Below, piece by piece: positions 20,109-30,300 of a stretch of DNA of 51,521 nt. The stretch covers positions 1,238,790-1,290,310 of the forward strand of contig CM007316.1 in assembly GCA_000333855.2 (NCBI GenBank), written 5' to 3'. The notes beneath the pieces were generated by a model that had not been told where the DNA came from, searched no databases, and saw only the letters and a list, made by a program, of their open reading frames with translations. The DNA comes from Endotrypanum monterogeii (Eukaryota; Euglenozoa; Kinetoplastea; Trypanosomatida; Trypanosomatidae). Numbering within the stretch: the stretch's first letter is position 1; each line of letters opens with the position of its first letter. A program made the translations under genes and the position numbers.

Positions 20109-22142
20109 ATGTCTTCTCACACTCCATACGTTGCACATGTGAAAAGTGTGACTGCTCGACTGCGGGCGCGCATGCACAGTCAGTCTTTCACCAACACCAT
20201 CCTTGCCTCTACAGAGGCGAGACGTCTTGACGTATCACGGGTGGCAGACGCGCAACTGAGTGAGTTGGTTGCCCTTCGAGCAGACCATCGACGCACGTGT
20301 GACCCACTTCTCAGACAGAAGGCTCTTAGCCTCCTCCAGACCTTACCCCTTAAGCCCGTCGCCGATGATCCACACCTTGCCTACACGACGAGGGCATTGC
20401 GCGTATGCGGCTACTTCAGCGCGACGCAGTCCCCAGCGACCTTCAATTTTCTCAACCATGCGACGCGGCATACTTTTCTTCTGGATGCCTTTAGCATCCA
20501 TCAGCTGCTTTCCGCGCTGGAAGACATGCGTCATCCTCAGACGGCGGAGATACTGTCGATTATGCTGCCCCGAGTGATGGAGGTTGTTACGGACTGCACC
20601 GAGGGAGAGGCACGCATGCTTCTCGATGTCTACTCCAAACATGGCTTGCTTACAACGGATCTCAGCGAGAGAATTGTAGATGTCATCATTGGGGCGGTGG
20701 GCGACATGAGTCTGAAAGATCTGTCTAGTTCTGTATCGTCGGTGCAAGCCATGAACAGTGAGAAGGTTGCACGTCGTTTCTTGGAAGCGGCGACACCGCG
20801 CCTTTGCCGGGCGCTTCGCGAGACCACGGAACAGGTGTGCCATTACAAGGCAACGTACCTGCAACCTTCTGGTCTGAGTAACACTGCTTCCGCCACAACG
20901 CGGTCTACTCTGACAGGCAACACGACAGATGAGCAGTCGCCGATCCCTGGCGCAGAGACGCCCACCGAGGGGACACTAAGACGCAGGAAGGAGAGGGAGT
21001 GGCGCCAGTTCCTTGTCGCTCAGATTCATGACGGTCTCAGTCTGCACCGCGCAGTCCAGAAAACGATTACGTGGCTGTGCTGGGCACCGCGCCCGCTTTT
21101 GAATGAAGTGGTGCGGTGTGCACTACACTGGAGTGAACCCTTGTTGCTGGAGTCAGTGGACAACTCCGTTTCATTGAATACAGCGGAGTTGACAAATACG
21201 GTCGCCTCCTCTGACACTCTCTCTTCAGAGAGTAGGTTAGCAGCCCTGAGCGAGCACCAGGAAAAGTTTGCGCGTGAGATACCGCGAGTTCGACGGCGCG
21301 GCCTCTGCTACTGCCTGAAAATGCTTCACTGTACGTCCTACAGACACTTGCCTGCCGTCCGCCTTCTTTCGGCACGGATCGCGGCAACGAGAGATGCCGT
21401 GGACATCGTATCCCCGGTGGTCCTCGCACACGAGATTTCTCAGGCTGTAGAGGCGGTCGCTTATTTTTATGCCACAGACTGTTCCTCATCGGTGACGGTC
21501 ATCATCGATGACATCCTTGAGCACATCAAGCCTGTCATGAGCTCACCGGCGCTACGAGGTCGCTTCCCTCGTCTTTCTACAGAGGAGTTGAAGGTGGCGG
21601 AGCGTGTGGTTCTGCGCGTCTTGTTGAGTTGTGTGCGATTGCTCGCGGCACACGCAGAGACCAAGACTAAGGAGGGTGCGTTGACGACGGCACCGGTGCA
21701 GGAGGGTGCTGTGCACGCCCTGCTCTGCCAGGCCATCGCCCTGGCGATCTCACCCATAATACAAGCCTACACGGAGGTCGGGCTGCGACTCAATGACGTC
21801 AGTAAGCCACGGATTATGCGAGATGCTAACCAACTTCAGCATCTTGTGGGCACCATGCATCTTGCCTATGCGATAAGCATTATACTGGCCCTGTCTGTCA
21901 AAGGCGGCCGCGTAGAGCCAGAGCCGTCGGCCGCAGCTGAACGCGAAATCCTTCGCGCAAACCTTCGGCGGCTGTTGCCGTGGGCGCAGGCGATGGCGAC
22001 GAAGCTCTCTAGTGATCTGCCAGAGGAGGCGGCAGTGGGGATGTCGAAGGCACTGGCCATTCTGAGGAAGCACCCGGAGGTCATGGACGACCCAAAGGAA
22101 ACTTCTGTGCAGGGAGTTGGGGGCACAGGGGAAAAGTGTTGA
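20109..22142 (+). CDS. All-helical protein of unknown function (possible mitochondrial helical-repeat protein)
   Basis: The 677-residue product is predicted by eye to be almost entirely alpha-helical. Successive amphipathic helical pairs span roughly residues 40-260 (for example FSIHQLLSALEDMRHPQTAEILSIMLPRV). A Ser/Thr-rich linker occupies residues ~255-295, and a second helical half runs to the end. The spacing resembles helical-repeat proteins of the FASTK/PPR-like class that are numerous in trypanosomatid mitochondria, but I see no C-terminal RAP domain and no clear PPR signature, so this is a weak structural resemblance. The N-terminus is rich in Arg, Ser and Thr with few acidic residues (residues 1-35), which could serve as a mitochondrial presequence. 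Neighbouring an mL43-like gene gives little support, because trypanosomatid units are not functional operons. The ATG is the first in frame. Confidence 0.8.
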   Translation: MSSHTPYVAHVKSVTARLRARMHSQSFTNTILASTEARRLDVSRVADAQLSELVALRADHRRTCDPLLRQKALSLLQTLPLKPVADDPHLAYTTRALRVCGYFSATQSPATFNFLNHATRHTFLLDAFSIHQLLSALEDMRHPQTAEILSIMLPRVMEVVTDCTEGEARMLLDVYSKHGLLTTDLSERIVDVIIGAVGDMSLKDLSSSVSSVQAMNSEKVARRFLEAATPRLCRALRETTEQVCHYKATYLQPSGLSNTASATTRSTLTGNTTDEQSPIPGAETPTEGTLRRRKEREWRQFLVAQIHDGLSLHRAVQKTITWLCWAPRPLLNEVVRCALHWSEPLLLESVDNSVSLNTAELTNTVASSDTLSSESRLAALSEHQEKFAREIPRVRRRGLCYCLKMLHCTSYRHLPAVRLLSARIAATRDAVDIVSPVVLAHEISQAVEAVAYFYATDCSSSVTVIIDDILEHIKPVMSSPALRGRFPRLSTEELKVAERVVLRVLLSCVRLLAAHAETKTKEGALTTAPVQEGAVHALLCQAIALAISPIIQAYTEVGLRLNDVSKPRIMRDANQLQHLVGTMHLAYAISIILALSVKGGRVEPEPSAAAEREILRANLRRLLPWAQAMATKLSSDLPEEAAVGMSKALAILRKHPEVMDDPKETSVQGVGGTGEKC

Positions 22143-22899
22143 TGGTGCGTATGTGCTGACGCATCGGTCGGACGCGAGCAGGGAAATTGACCACTCCCCC
22201 CCTTCCTTCCTCTCTTGCACGTATGTGCGAAACCGTGAGTAGAACAACACAGGCACACACCCACACACACAACAAAAAAAAAAAACAGTGAAGAAATAGT
22301 GTCCGATATAGTTAGACTTTCTCAACTTTCCCTACTTGCAGTGCTTCACCCAGGGTGTTCTTTTCCTGATAAACACAATTATAGGCAGCAACGGACAGCG
22401 AGATATGGATATCGAGGAGACATGCGCCACTTCATGCTATCTATAGCGATTGGTAGGAGCAGCAAAAGAAAGCAGACAACTAATTTTTCGGATTTTTTTT
22501 TGGATGAGAGAAGGAGGACGGGTAGGGGAGCCGGGGCGGCGGAGCGGTTACGCTGCAGTCACAGGCGCCCACTGACTCTCGCTGGATTAGTTGATTGTCG
22601 TCACCGTATTTCGAGAACACCAAAACGGATTATTGTTTCCTCTCGCTGCCATGGGGGCACGTATCTCTGTGGATGTAGGGGAGATGGACAACTTGCTTCC
22701 CCTCCGATCAGTTCTGTCTCACAGCCTGCTCTTCACGTTATGCCGTGTACGCCCCCCCCCTCTCTGTGTGTGTGTGTGTGTTCATCATCCATACTTGGCA
22801 ATTCCCCGCGGTTTGCACCCCAACGCTTGTCTCACCATTCGTGCCCTCGATTGTGTCCCTTTGCATCAAGTACACCCATACACCTACACACACACGCTT

Positions 22900-22938
<39 letters not shown>

Positions 22939-22966
22939 ATATATCTATATATATATAGATAGATAA
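22900..22966. repeat. (TA)n / (CTATAT)n microsatellite
   Basis: About 65 bases of TA repeats with CTAT interruptions, immediately upstream of the COG5 splice region. Confidence 0.9.
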
Positions 22967-22968
22967 GG

Positions 22969-22990
22969 TTTTTTTTTGTGCCGCATTGAG
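22969..22990 (+). promoter_or_regulatory. Probable trans-splice acceptor for COG5
   Basis: A T9 run and GTGCCGCATTG end in AG at 22989-22990, only 16 bases before the ATG at 23007. If used, the 5' UTR is very short, and the in-frame TTG at 22986 would lie in the removed part. Confidence 0.4.
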
Positions 22991-23006
22991 CGTGGACACG
23001 GTGATC

Positions 23007-26000
23007 ATGTTCTCAAATGAGCAACTGATTAGCCCTGACTTTGACGAGGTGGCGTACCTTCGCTATGCACTTCGTGCTTCTAGCTACAACACCGAGCACT
23101 CCCGCCTCGAGAGTTGTATTGCAGAAGTGAAAAAGGGCATCCGCTCTACTCTCGCTGAGCACGCAGACGGTTTGATTGGCCAGGCGAGGTGCACTTATAA
23201 GACACAGTGCGAGATAGCGGTGGTGCGCCGTAGCACGGATTCGTTAAAAAAAGCATCTGGGCGGCTTCGGATGATGATCGAGGAGCCCTATATGCAACTG
23301 CAAAGTCGGGTGAGAGAGTTGGAGGCAACTCATGAAGCGATGCACCTGCTTCAGGCGACGCTGCGTTTCCTTTCCTTGGCAGCGAGACTTCAGGAACAAC
23401 TCTCTGCCGCCCCCGCTATCGATCTTGTGCGCGCCTCGTATACGCTGAGGGAGCTGGAGGACGAGCTTCAGGATGGCGCAATTCGTTCTTTGCAGGTAGT
23501 AGATGCACAGATGCCAATTATCGAGCGGCATGCGACAACAATACGCACCAAGACGCACGATTTATTGACCATGTCCGAACTGACGGCCCCGCCGAATGTG
23601 AGCACCACTGACGGTACCGCTGGCGCCGCAGCATCCACGTCCGCGTCTACATCCCGTTTAGCAACTCAGGTGAGCACAGGCCTGCAGTGCTCGTACATAT
23701 TGCGCATGCTCTCTCGATCCGTGAACAGTTTCATGACAGAGCGGCGTCGCGAGGTACTGCGCACCATAATGCGGGAGCTCGATGCTCAAGCCATCGAGGA
23801 GCACATCTCCAGGGAGTACGAGAGTGGTTCCCGCTACACGGCTAGTGGTCAGAGCGGCACTGTTTCGGAACAGGCGGTGACAGCGCACATTGTATTGCAG
23901 CATATTCAGAAGACGCTGTTTATCGCTCTGCAGCATACTCAATGCATCATCTTACTGTGGCGCCTGCTGCTTCAGCGACGCGATCCGAATACTCAAGAAT
24001 TGTACCTCTCTTCCATCGACTCGCCAGTGCACCTTCTAGTCGAGTATTGGCTCAGTATAACTGACAAGTTGCGGGAGCGACTGAGCAGTCTACAGAAACG
24101 GTACACCATTCGAGTTGCGTTGGCGAGCGCTTACCCCCGTTATTATCGCTTAGTTGCCAGTTTTCTCAGTCGCACGAACATGGGGTTGGTGTCGGAGGGC
24201 TCGGTGCATACCGCCCTCTCGAATGGTGCTGTCAGTGATTTACTTGGAAACACAGCGGCTGCGTGTGGCGTCGGCACCACCACCAACACCGCAGCAGCTG
24301 CCCTTCTCTCGATCCATGTTGCACAATGCGGCATGGGGGACTACCTCGACTTGATTGATGTTGTCGATGCTGCTACAAAAATAGGTGTTGCTGGCAGAGA
24401 GGGAATAGGAAATACCTTTCGCCCCCCTCGTGAATCCCATCCCTTGGGGCACGGAGAAGCCTCGGCACCAGCGGCAACCGACACACAGGAACTGCGGCAC
24501 ACGTGGCTCACACAGGTTTGCAACGAGGCCCGGGATGCCTTCCGGATGCACGTCCTCGATCGCCACCGCGAGGTCATTACCGGGGTCTTCTCTCGCCTCT
24601 CCAGTCTCGTTCCCCTTTCTGTAGCTCTTGCTGGACAGCCTGCCGCGGTTGTACCAGTACGCATGCAGGATGGTCGTCGACCCATTATTTCACCACAGGC
24701 AAATACGTTGGACATGGCGGTGTACACACGTTTAGTTCTACAGGAGGTGCACACGTATCACCAGGATCCACACACCCTCGAAGTGTTGATGGACTGCATC
24801 CTCTCTACTCTCCGTCAGGTTCGCGCCAAGCTGGTCGAGGCGGTGCGGAAGTATCCGCTGCCTCCGCTTCCCGCAGTGACTGCGGCGCCGACGGCGGCGC
24901 AGGTGATGCACCTCTCGATCGCTAATGGCTGCACTACCCTCGCGCTTGACTGCGCAACTGTCCTTTCAATGATGCCTCACTTTTCTGCCACACTCACCGG
25001 AGGTGGGGAGCCCGGGGCTGGGGGTATCGCATCCATTACCCACGCGCCAAGTAGCACCCACCGTCACTCCCACCACGATCCGTACATGCGCGAAGTGGAG
25101 CAGCTCGCCACAAAACGGATGGAGCTCCAAGATATCATTTATGCTCTCCAAACCATGAGCGAGCAGTCCACGAAACCGTTTGCAGACTCAGCTGTAGCGG
25201 TACTCCTTCCAACAGTGACCCAAGTGATGAAGAGTGTGCTGCGCAATGAGCTAGCGCGATCGTCTGCTACCGTGGCAGCTGCAGGAGTGGCGGGTGGAGG
25301 GGACAGCCGCACGGCCCTTATGCAGTTACAGGCGCAATGCTGTCAGTTCACCGATCGCTTCTTTTTCTTAGTCGACCCGCGCACATCGGGCTGGGTTGAG
25401 GCATGTCATGAGGCGGCGGATAGGATGCTGGCGCGTCTGGTGACTCAGCTCGTTGTAGCGCCACCTCCTTTAGCACTGCGAGGCTCGCCGCTCGCAATCG
25501 CACCCGCCTACGCGCACACTCTGCAGGTAATCATGCCGCCGCTTCTTCATTTTGTTCAGGTAGTGCAGTCTGCTGGTGCTGTGGGACGCACTACGTCCCT
25601 CCTACGAGGGTGTGTGCGCCAAATGGAGGGCTTCTACGAGGTCTGTGGTCAGATGACTGCTCTCGAAGGCGGGGACGGCGCCTCAGAAGTGTTTGTTGAG
25701 CGACTTCGGCCACCGATCCCCCCCTTCTTGGCGATGTTATTGGTGCTGCAGTACGGGGTTTTCTCGACGATATCCACCGTCGCGCCTTCAGATCTGCAAG
25801 GCGCTGTCGCTCCGCCAGCCCTCGCCACCGCACTGGGTATGTCTGAACAGGGAATGCTAGAGTGTTTGGAGTGTATTTTGCTCTCACACAGCATGGGAGG
25901 TGCGAGTGCGGGTGCTTCAAACAAACATAGCAGTGGGGCACCGGCTGCGGCTGATACTGAAGCGAATCGTATGAGACAAGTATTGGCAGCTATCGATAAC

Positions 26001-26084
26001 TGCTTTCGGGATGTTGTCACTGCTGCACCAAAAGCATTAGCAGCTCGTCTACAGGCGCTGTGGACGTCGATACAAGGGGGGTGA
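23007..26084 (+). CDS. COG5: Conserved oligomeric Golgi complex subunit 5
   Basis: COG5 is part of the lobe B half of the eight-subunit COG tethering complex, which captures retrograde vesicles at the Golgi. The N-terminal ~190 residues match the COG5 pattern well. A short 'DFDEVAYLRYAL' segment is followed by a long helical bundle and the hallmark stretch in which a run of helices reads 'EPYMQLQSRVRELEATHEAM' and then 'LRFLSLAARLQEQL'. In the family this corresponds to the conserved 'EPY...' and 'LNLSKRLQ'-like segments. At 1,025 residues it is longer than human COG5 (about 840-860), owing to Ala/Gly/Ser/Thr-rich insertions near residues 195-220, 400-500 and 650-700. The start was set at the first ATG, 23007; the frame runs open from a TTG at 22986. 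No transmembrane segment is seen, as expected for a peripheral Golgi protein. Confidence 0.88.
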   Translation: MFSNEQLISPDFDEVAYLRYALRASSYNTEHSRLESCIAEVKKGIRSTLAEHADGLIGQARCTYKTQCEIAVVRRSTDSLKKASGRLRMMIEEPYMQLQSRVRELEATHEAMHLLQATLRFLSLAARLQEQLSAAPAIDLVRASYTLRELEDELQDGAIRSLQVVDAQMPIIERHATTIRTKTHDLLTMSELTAPPNVSTTDGTAGAAASTSASTSRLATQVSTGLQCSYILRMLSRSVNSFMTERRREVLRTIMRELDAQAIEEHISREYESGSRYTASGQSGTVSEQAVTAHIVLQHIQKTLFIALQHTQCIILLWRLLLQRRDPNTQELYLSSIDSPVHLLVEYWLSITDKLRERLSSLQKRYTIRVALASAYPRYYRLVASFLSRTNMGLVSEGSVHTALSNGAVSDLLGNTAAACGVGTTTNTAAAALLSIHVAQCGMGDYLDLIDVVDAATKIGVAGREGIGNTFRPPRESHPLGHGEASAPAATDTQELRHTWLTQVCNEARDAFRMHVLDRHREVITGVFSRLSSLVPLSVALAGQPAAVVPVRMQDGRRPIISPQANTLDMAVYTRLVLQEVHTYHQDPHTLEVLMDCILSTLRQVRAKLVEAVRKYPLPPLPAVTAAPTAAQVMHLSIANGCTTLALDCATVLSMMPHFSATLTGGGEPGAGGIASITHAPSSTHRHSHHDPYMREVEQLATKRMELQDIIYALQTMSEQSTKPFADSAVAVLLPTVTQVMKSVLRNELARSSATVAAAGVAGGGDSRTALMQLQAQCCQFTDRFFFLVDPRTSGWVEACHEAADRMLARLVTQLVVAPPPLALRGSPLAIAPAYAHTLQVIMPPLLHFVQVVQSAGAVGRTTSLLRGCVRQMEGFYEVCGQMTALEGGDGASEVFVERLRPPIPPFLAMLLVLQYGVFSTISTVAPSDLQGAVAPPALATALGMSEQGMLECLECILLSHSMGGASAGASNKHSSGAPAAADTEANRMRQVLAAIDNCFRDVVTAAPKALAARLQALWTSIQGG

Positions 26085-27333
26085 GCAGCAAGCTTTCCGG
26101 TGCTGCTTTCTCCCAGGGGGGCTTGATTTGCCTCCTTTCATGATCCTCGGTACTTGCTGAGGACCTCTCATTGGTTCTTCACCGGACAAAAGATGGAACC
26201 GATCAGATTCTAGCTGGGCGAAGCGGTGCGCATACTATCTCAGCTTGTGTGTGTGTGTGTGTGCCACTTACATCTGCGATACTGATCGGCGAACTGAGCG
26301 TGGCGGAATTGGTAGGGGAAGGCTATCTATGAAGAGTCTTTGTCTTTTGCGGTCGTTTTTTTTTTTTGGTTTAGTTGCTTCCTCGACGCTCCCCCCCATC
26401 TTTCATTTGCGTTGATGCGCAATGGGGTTACCCTTGGGCAACTGTGTGCTGTGCTGGGAAGGTGCAGGTTGATGTGCAGTTGAAGAGTCTGAGTGAAATG
26501 AAGATAGGGGGTGGGCCTCTGCATTTGTTCGTGCGTATCTCCCTTTGATCACATGTTAGCAGGTGGCTGCCCAGTTGCGTTTTTTCCCTCTTCTGTTCAT
26601 TTTATACCTCGCTACTTCCCTTTGTATACCCCCATCCATCATCTCTGCGTAGGGTTAGAGGCAATTATTGTCACTGTACAACCCTCGAACATGCCTTCGT
26701 TCCCCCCCCCCACGACGGAAGAGAGAGAGAGGTTGCCGTGTGTGTGGTGGGGGGGGGGGGGCTGGGTGTGTGTGAGGTGAAAACAGCAACAAAAAAAGCG
26801 AGGCGAAACTATAAAAACAAACGAAATCATGAAACCATGAACGAAGGGGAGTGCTCAAAGGGGCTTTGGCATGTGATGATAGGCTCTCCGTGCGCACCCG
26901 CCGCCCCTCTCCCCTTCTCTCCGAGGGAAGCGAAGCAGAAGATCGCCGTCTTTTCCCCACAGACTTGACTTGTGCTCCTCTTTTCTACGTGAGTGTGTAG
27001 ATTTTGGTGTCATAACGTGATTTCGCTCCACTACGTTTGATGCTCCGTTGCCTCGGCCCGTTCTACCCTCGGTCCAAACATGATTCATGCCAACACACAA
27101 ATGCACACACACACACACACATTCAAACTTCTCCACTCCACCTTTTGTGTCTATGGCCTTTACACACGCGCAGCGCGGCCAGGGTACGTGAATAGACAAG
27201 CCAACATACATACACTTCTGCATAGATACTCACATTGTGTAGCACTGTACCCATTGTCATATGAGCATGCGAGTGTACACACAGGAAGTTGCACAGGCGC
27301 GCTCTCTTCGTGTCTCCTTTCTTTATTTGCATA
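26085..27333. other. Spacer between COG5 and the coiled-coil gene
   Basis: About 1.25 kb without a credible gene. It contains a short (GT)n near 26245-26262, a T12 run near 26356-26368, a C10 run near 26703-26713, a G-run of about 12 near 26749-26760, an A-rich purine stretch at 26776-26850, a (CA)n tract near 27101-27122 and T/C-rich sequence right up to the next ATG. Confidence 0.75.
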
Positions 27334-27340
27334 ATGTCAG
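27300..27340 (+). promoter_or_regulatory. Polypyrimidine tract abutting the start codon (ambiguous acceptor)
   Basis: A T/C-rich tract (GCTCTCTTCGTGTCTCCTTTCTTTATTTGC) runs directly into ATAATGTCAG. The first AG after the tract, at 27339-27340, lies inside the coding sequence, six bases after the proposed ATG at 27334. Upstream AGs at about 27283 and 27294 have weaker tracts before them. Confidence 0.4.
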
Positions 27341-30300
27341 AGTTGCTACTGCAGCAACTTCAGCAGGTGCTCGAGCCATGGGACTCATTGCCCGTCAAAG
27401 ACAACCCGGACGAGGTTGATAGGCCGGAATCGTTGCTGTGGGCAATGCCACCACCACCTGTGCCGGAAAGCGTCTCCACCTCGTCTCCATCAAAATCGCC
27501 GAGTCTCACCCGCCCTGCCAACTCCACGGACGATGGGTATTCGGCGGAGGGGCCGGCAGCGACGTGCATGGCGTATTCTCGTGCCGCCACGACGAAGTTG
27601 GAGTTGGCACGTGCCGCTTTGGCCCTCTTCGCTTCCAACGCCGGCGTCTACCGACCGTTCTTGGTAAAGCTCTTCCGTTTTCTTTTTGATTTTGTTGACG
27701 AGCTCCGAGAGGAGCAAGGGCGGATGAGGATGGAGTGGTGGACTCTGCACAAGTCTGGTGGCTCAGCGGCCATAGTAGCGAATGAGGGCAGTGGTGGTTT
27801 TCTCGGAGCCACGCCAGAGGAGCAAAACGCGGTTTCGGCAGCATTTGAAAAGGTGCGGCTGACCGAGAATCGCATGGCTGCTTTGGTCGAGGAGGCTGCG
27901 GTCCAACGTGATCACTTCCAGTCGCAGCTGAAAGTGCAGAAGTCTTATCAGTATCACCTGGAGGACATTCTTTGCCATCAAGTAGGGCTCACACAGATAC
28001 TGCTAGATCATCATCTCTACCAAGACGTCGTTGCCGGCAAGCAAAGCATGGCTGTTTCAATAGTGGCAGCCGAGTCATCCAGACTTCCAGCCATTCACCC
28101 CGCTGGTGGCATGAGGCCCAAGAACGGTGACAGTGTTGACAGTCGAGGAGCTCATAATCGAATGCACCCCGCACAAGATGCCACCCCCAGTACGCGAGAC
28201 GTTCTGGGGCTGCGTAGCAAAAATGCCCCCGTTCTCCCACCGGAGCGTCGAGATGCAGCCCACGTGCAGCGTCTCGTCGCCAGAGCGGAGAAGGAGCTCG
28301 TGCTGGAGCGCACGGAGGTCCAGCTGCGTGATCTGCGCGCCCAACACGACAATTTGCAGGGCAGAGTTCAATCGCTCATGAAGCTGAATGCTCGCTACGC
28401 CCGCCAGTCGATTGAGCTCTCGGCCCGCCTTAGCGTCTTGCAGGAACATAACATTGCTCTAGCAGCGGACGTACAGTTGTTTCAGCGCGATTACGTAAAG
28501 GTGCTCCACTGGGTGGAGCATCTTCAACGCGATCTGCAGGTGGCGCGAGGGACGGTGCTGACGATGCTTCAGCTTCAAAAGGAAGGTGAGCTCCAATCGG
28601 AGGGGGGTAAGGGTGAGGATGTGCCAAGCGTGTTGGGTGGTGAAGAAGGCGAGGTGCGATCACGCTCCGATGTGAAGGGTAACGACAGCAAGTCGACAAT
28701 GACTTATTCATTTGAGAGCGCCGCATCTCTCTCTCCAGCGGCCGCTACAGAGGATACCGATGCCCGCAAGGCGACGTCAGGCAACGGCAAAAAGCGCAAA
28801 GGGGGCAAGGGTGCACGGGTGAGATCGGGTGCCGAAGAGGAGGGGCGAGGGGTGCATGACTCCCTCCCTGGGGAGAGGCTGCGCAATGAACTGCGGGAGC
28901 TGCTGAAAATGAGCGACCCCGATCGCACCGGTGTCAAGCTAAATATGCTGCAGACTCTGTACCTGCTATGTGGCAAGAGTTTGCATGAAGGCCCTGACAC
29001 CGGTGGGATCTCTTCCAAGATGAACTCATACAGTGCGCGGGGCTGGAGGTCTCTGATTTCGGTCTCGGAATGGGTACCTCCATACGGTCTGCATGCCAAG
29101 GTTCCGCTGCAACTACGCAGCAGAAGTGCTGTTCGTCTCCTGCATTTACATCCTCTTGTGGCAGAGGTTTTGGTCCATGAGCTTCTCTCGCAGCGGGAAG
29201 AGCTTCTGTGGTTCGCGCAAGAGGAGGCTGAGACGCAACGGGCGAGCACTCGAACTGGGGAAGGGCTTGGCTCACGCAAAGCAAGTATCGACGCAGTGAC
29301 CACCACCTCGATATCTTTCCCAGATTACATTGCATTATTTGTCATTGTAGTTTGGTTGAACGGCCTTAATGGCAACTCGCATCTCTTGCCTCCGTTACTG
29401 CGAGCGAGGCTGCTCGAGGAGGTGCAGGCTCGGCGGGGGTCCAGTGATGCAGCTTCACAGCAGACAGCAGCACCCACAGGTATGTGGAGCGACGCTGGTG
29501 ATACCTTGAAGACGACAGACCGACCGCTCGCCAGCACATCGTTGTGGGACCTGCGTTACATTGTACACCATCTTTGTGTAGGTGAGGAGATGAGTAGGCT
29601 GCCCCCTGAAGGGCTGCAGTTGACCTATGCTCTGGATAAGGCATCTCTTCAGGTGGGGGCTGGTCCTCTCACCTATGCCTACGGACTTGCATCACGCGGC
29701 AGCTTGTGCGACATACTTTTTCACGTGTTTCGATCCGAGAGGTCCGTCTTTGTGGGACTGTGTCGTGCGATCGATGCAAATATTGTAGCAGCGATGCAAG
29801 AGGAGCAGCAGCGAGCTGTAGAGGCACTGATAAAGGAGCGTGGTGTCAAACAGACTAAAAAAAACGTTCGTCAACTCGACTCTGTCCATACTTCACCACC
29901 ACCACCACCACCGGATGCACCTTCGATGCCGCCACTGCGTGGGTTTATTCCTGCAAACCAGGTGGCTCGCATTTTGCTAGCCATGTACCCCAGCTATCCG
30001 ACGACTACCATTGAGGACCTTATCCGCGCCGCTGTGGCTGATGGCACCAACGCCGCAGAAAATCCATCCATTCTCTACTACGAGGTCCTCTTGCCCTCGC
30101 GGACGCTCCCCGGTCCCACAACCGTCTCCATGACGATGGATCTTTCCATGGCGGCCGGCACCACCTTTGCATCTCTTTTTTACACGGCCATCTGCGTCGA
30201 TGCGTTGGAGTCGATGCAGATGGTGGAGGACAGCATTGGGGACTTCGCCTACGGCCAGAAGCAGTTGGGCAGTATGTCAGCCGAAGCATTTTCCGGTGCA

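Larger units (their letters stand above)
22143..23006. other. Spacer between the helical-protein gene and COG5
   Basis: About 0.86 kb without a credible gene. It has CA-rich sequence and an A11 run at about 22252-22285, a C9 run followed by (GT)n near 22751-22780, a long (TA)n tract ending in GATAGATA at 22900-22966 and a T9 run just before COG5. Confidence 0.75.
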
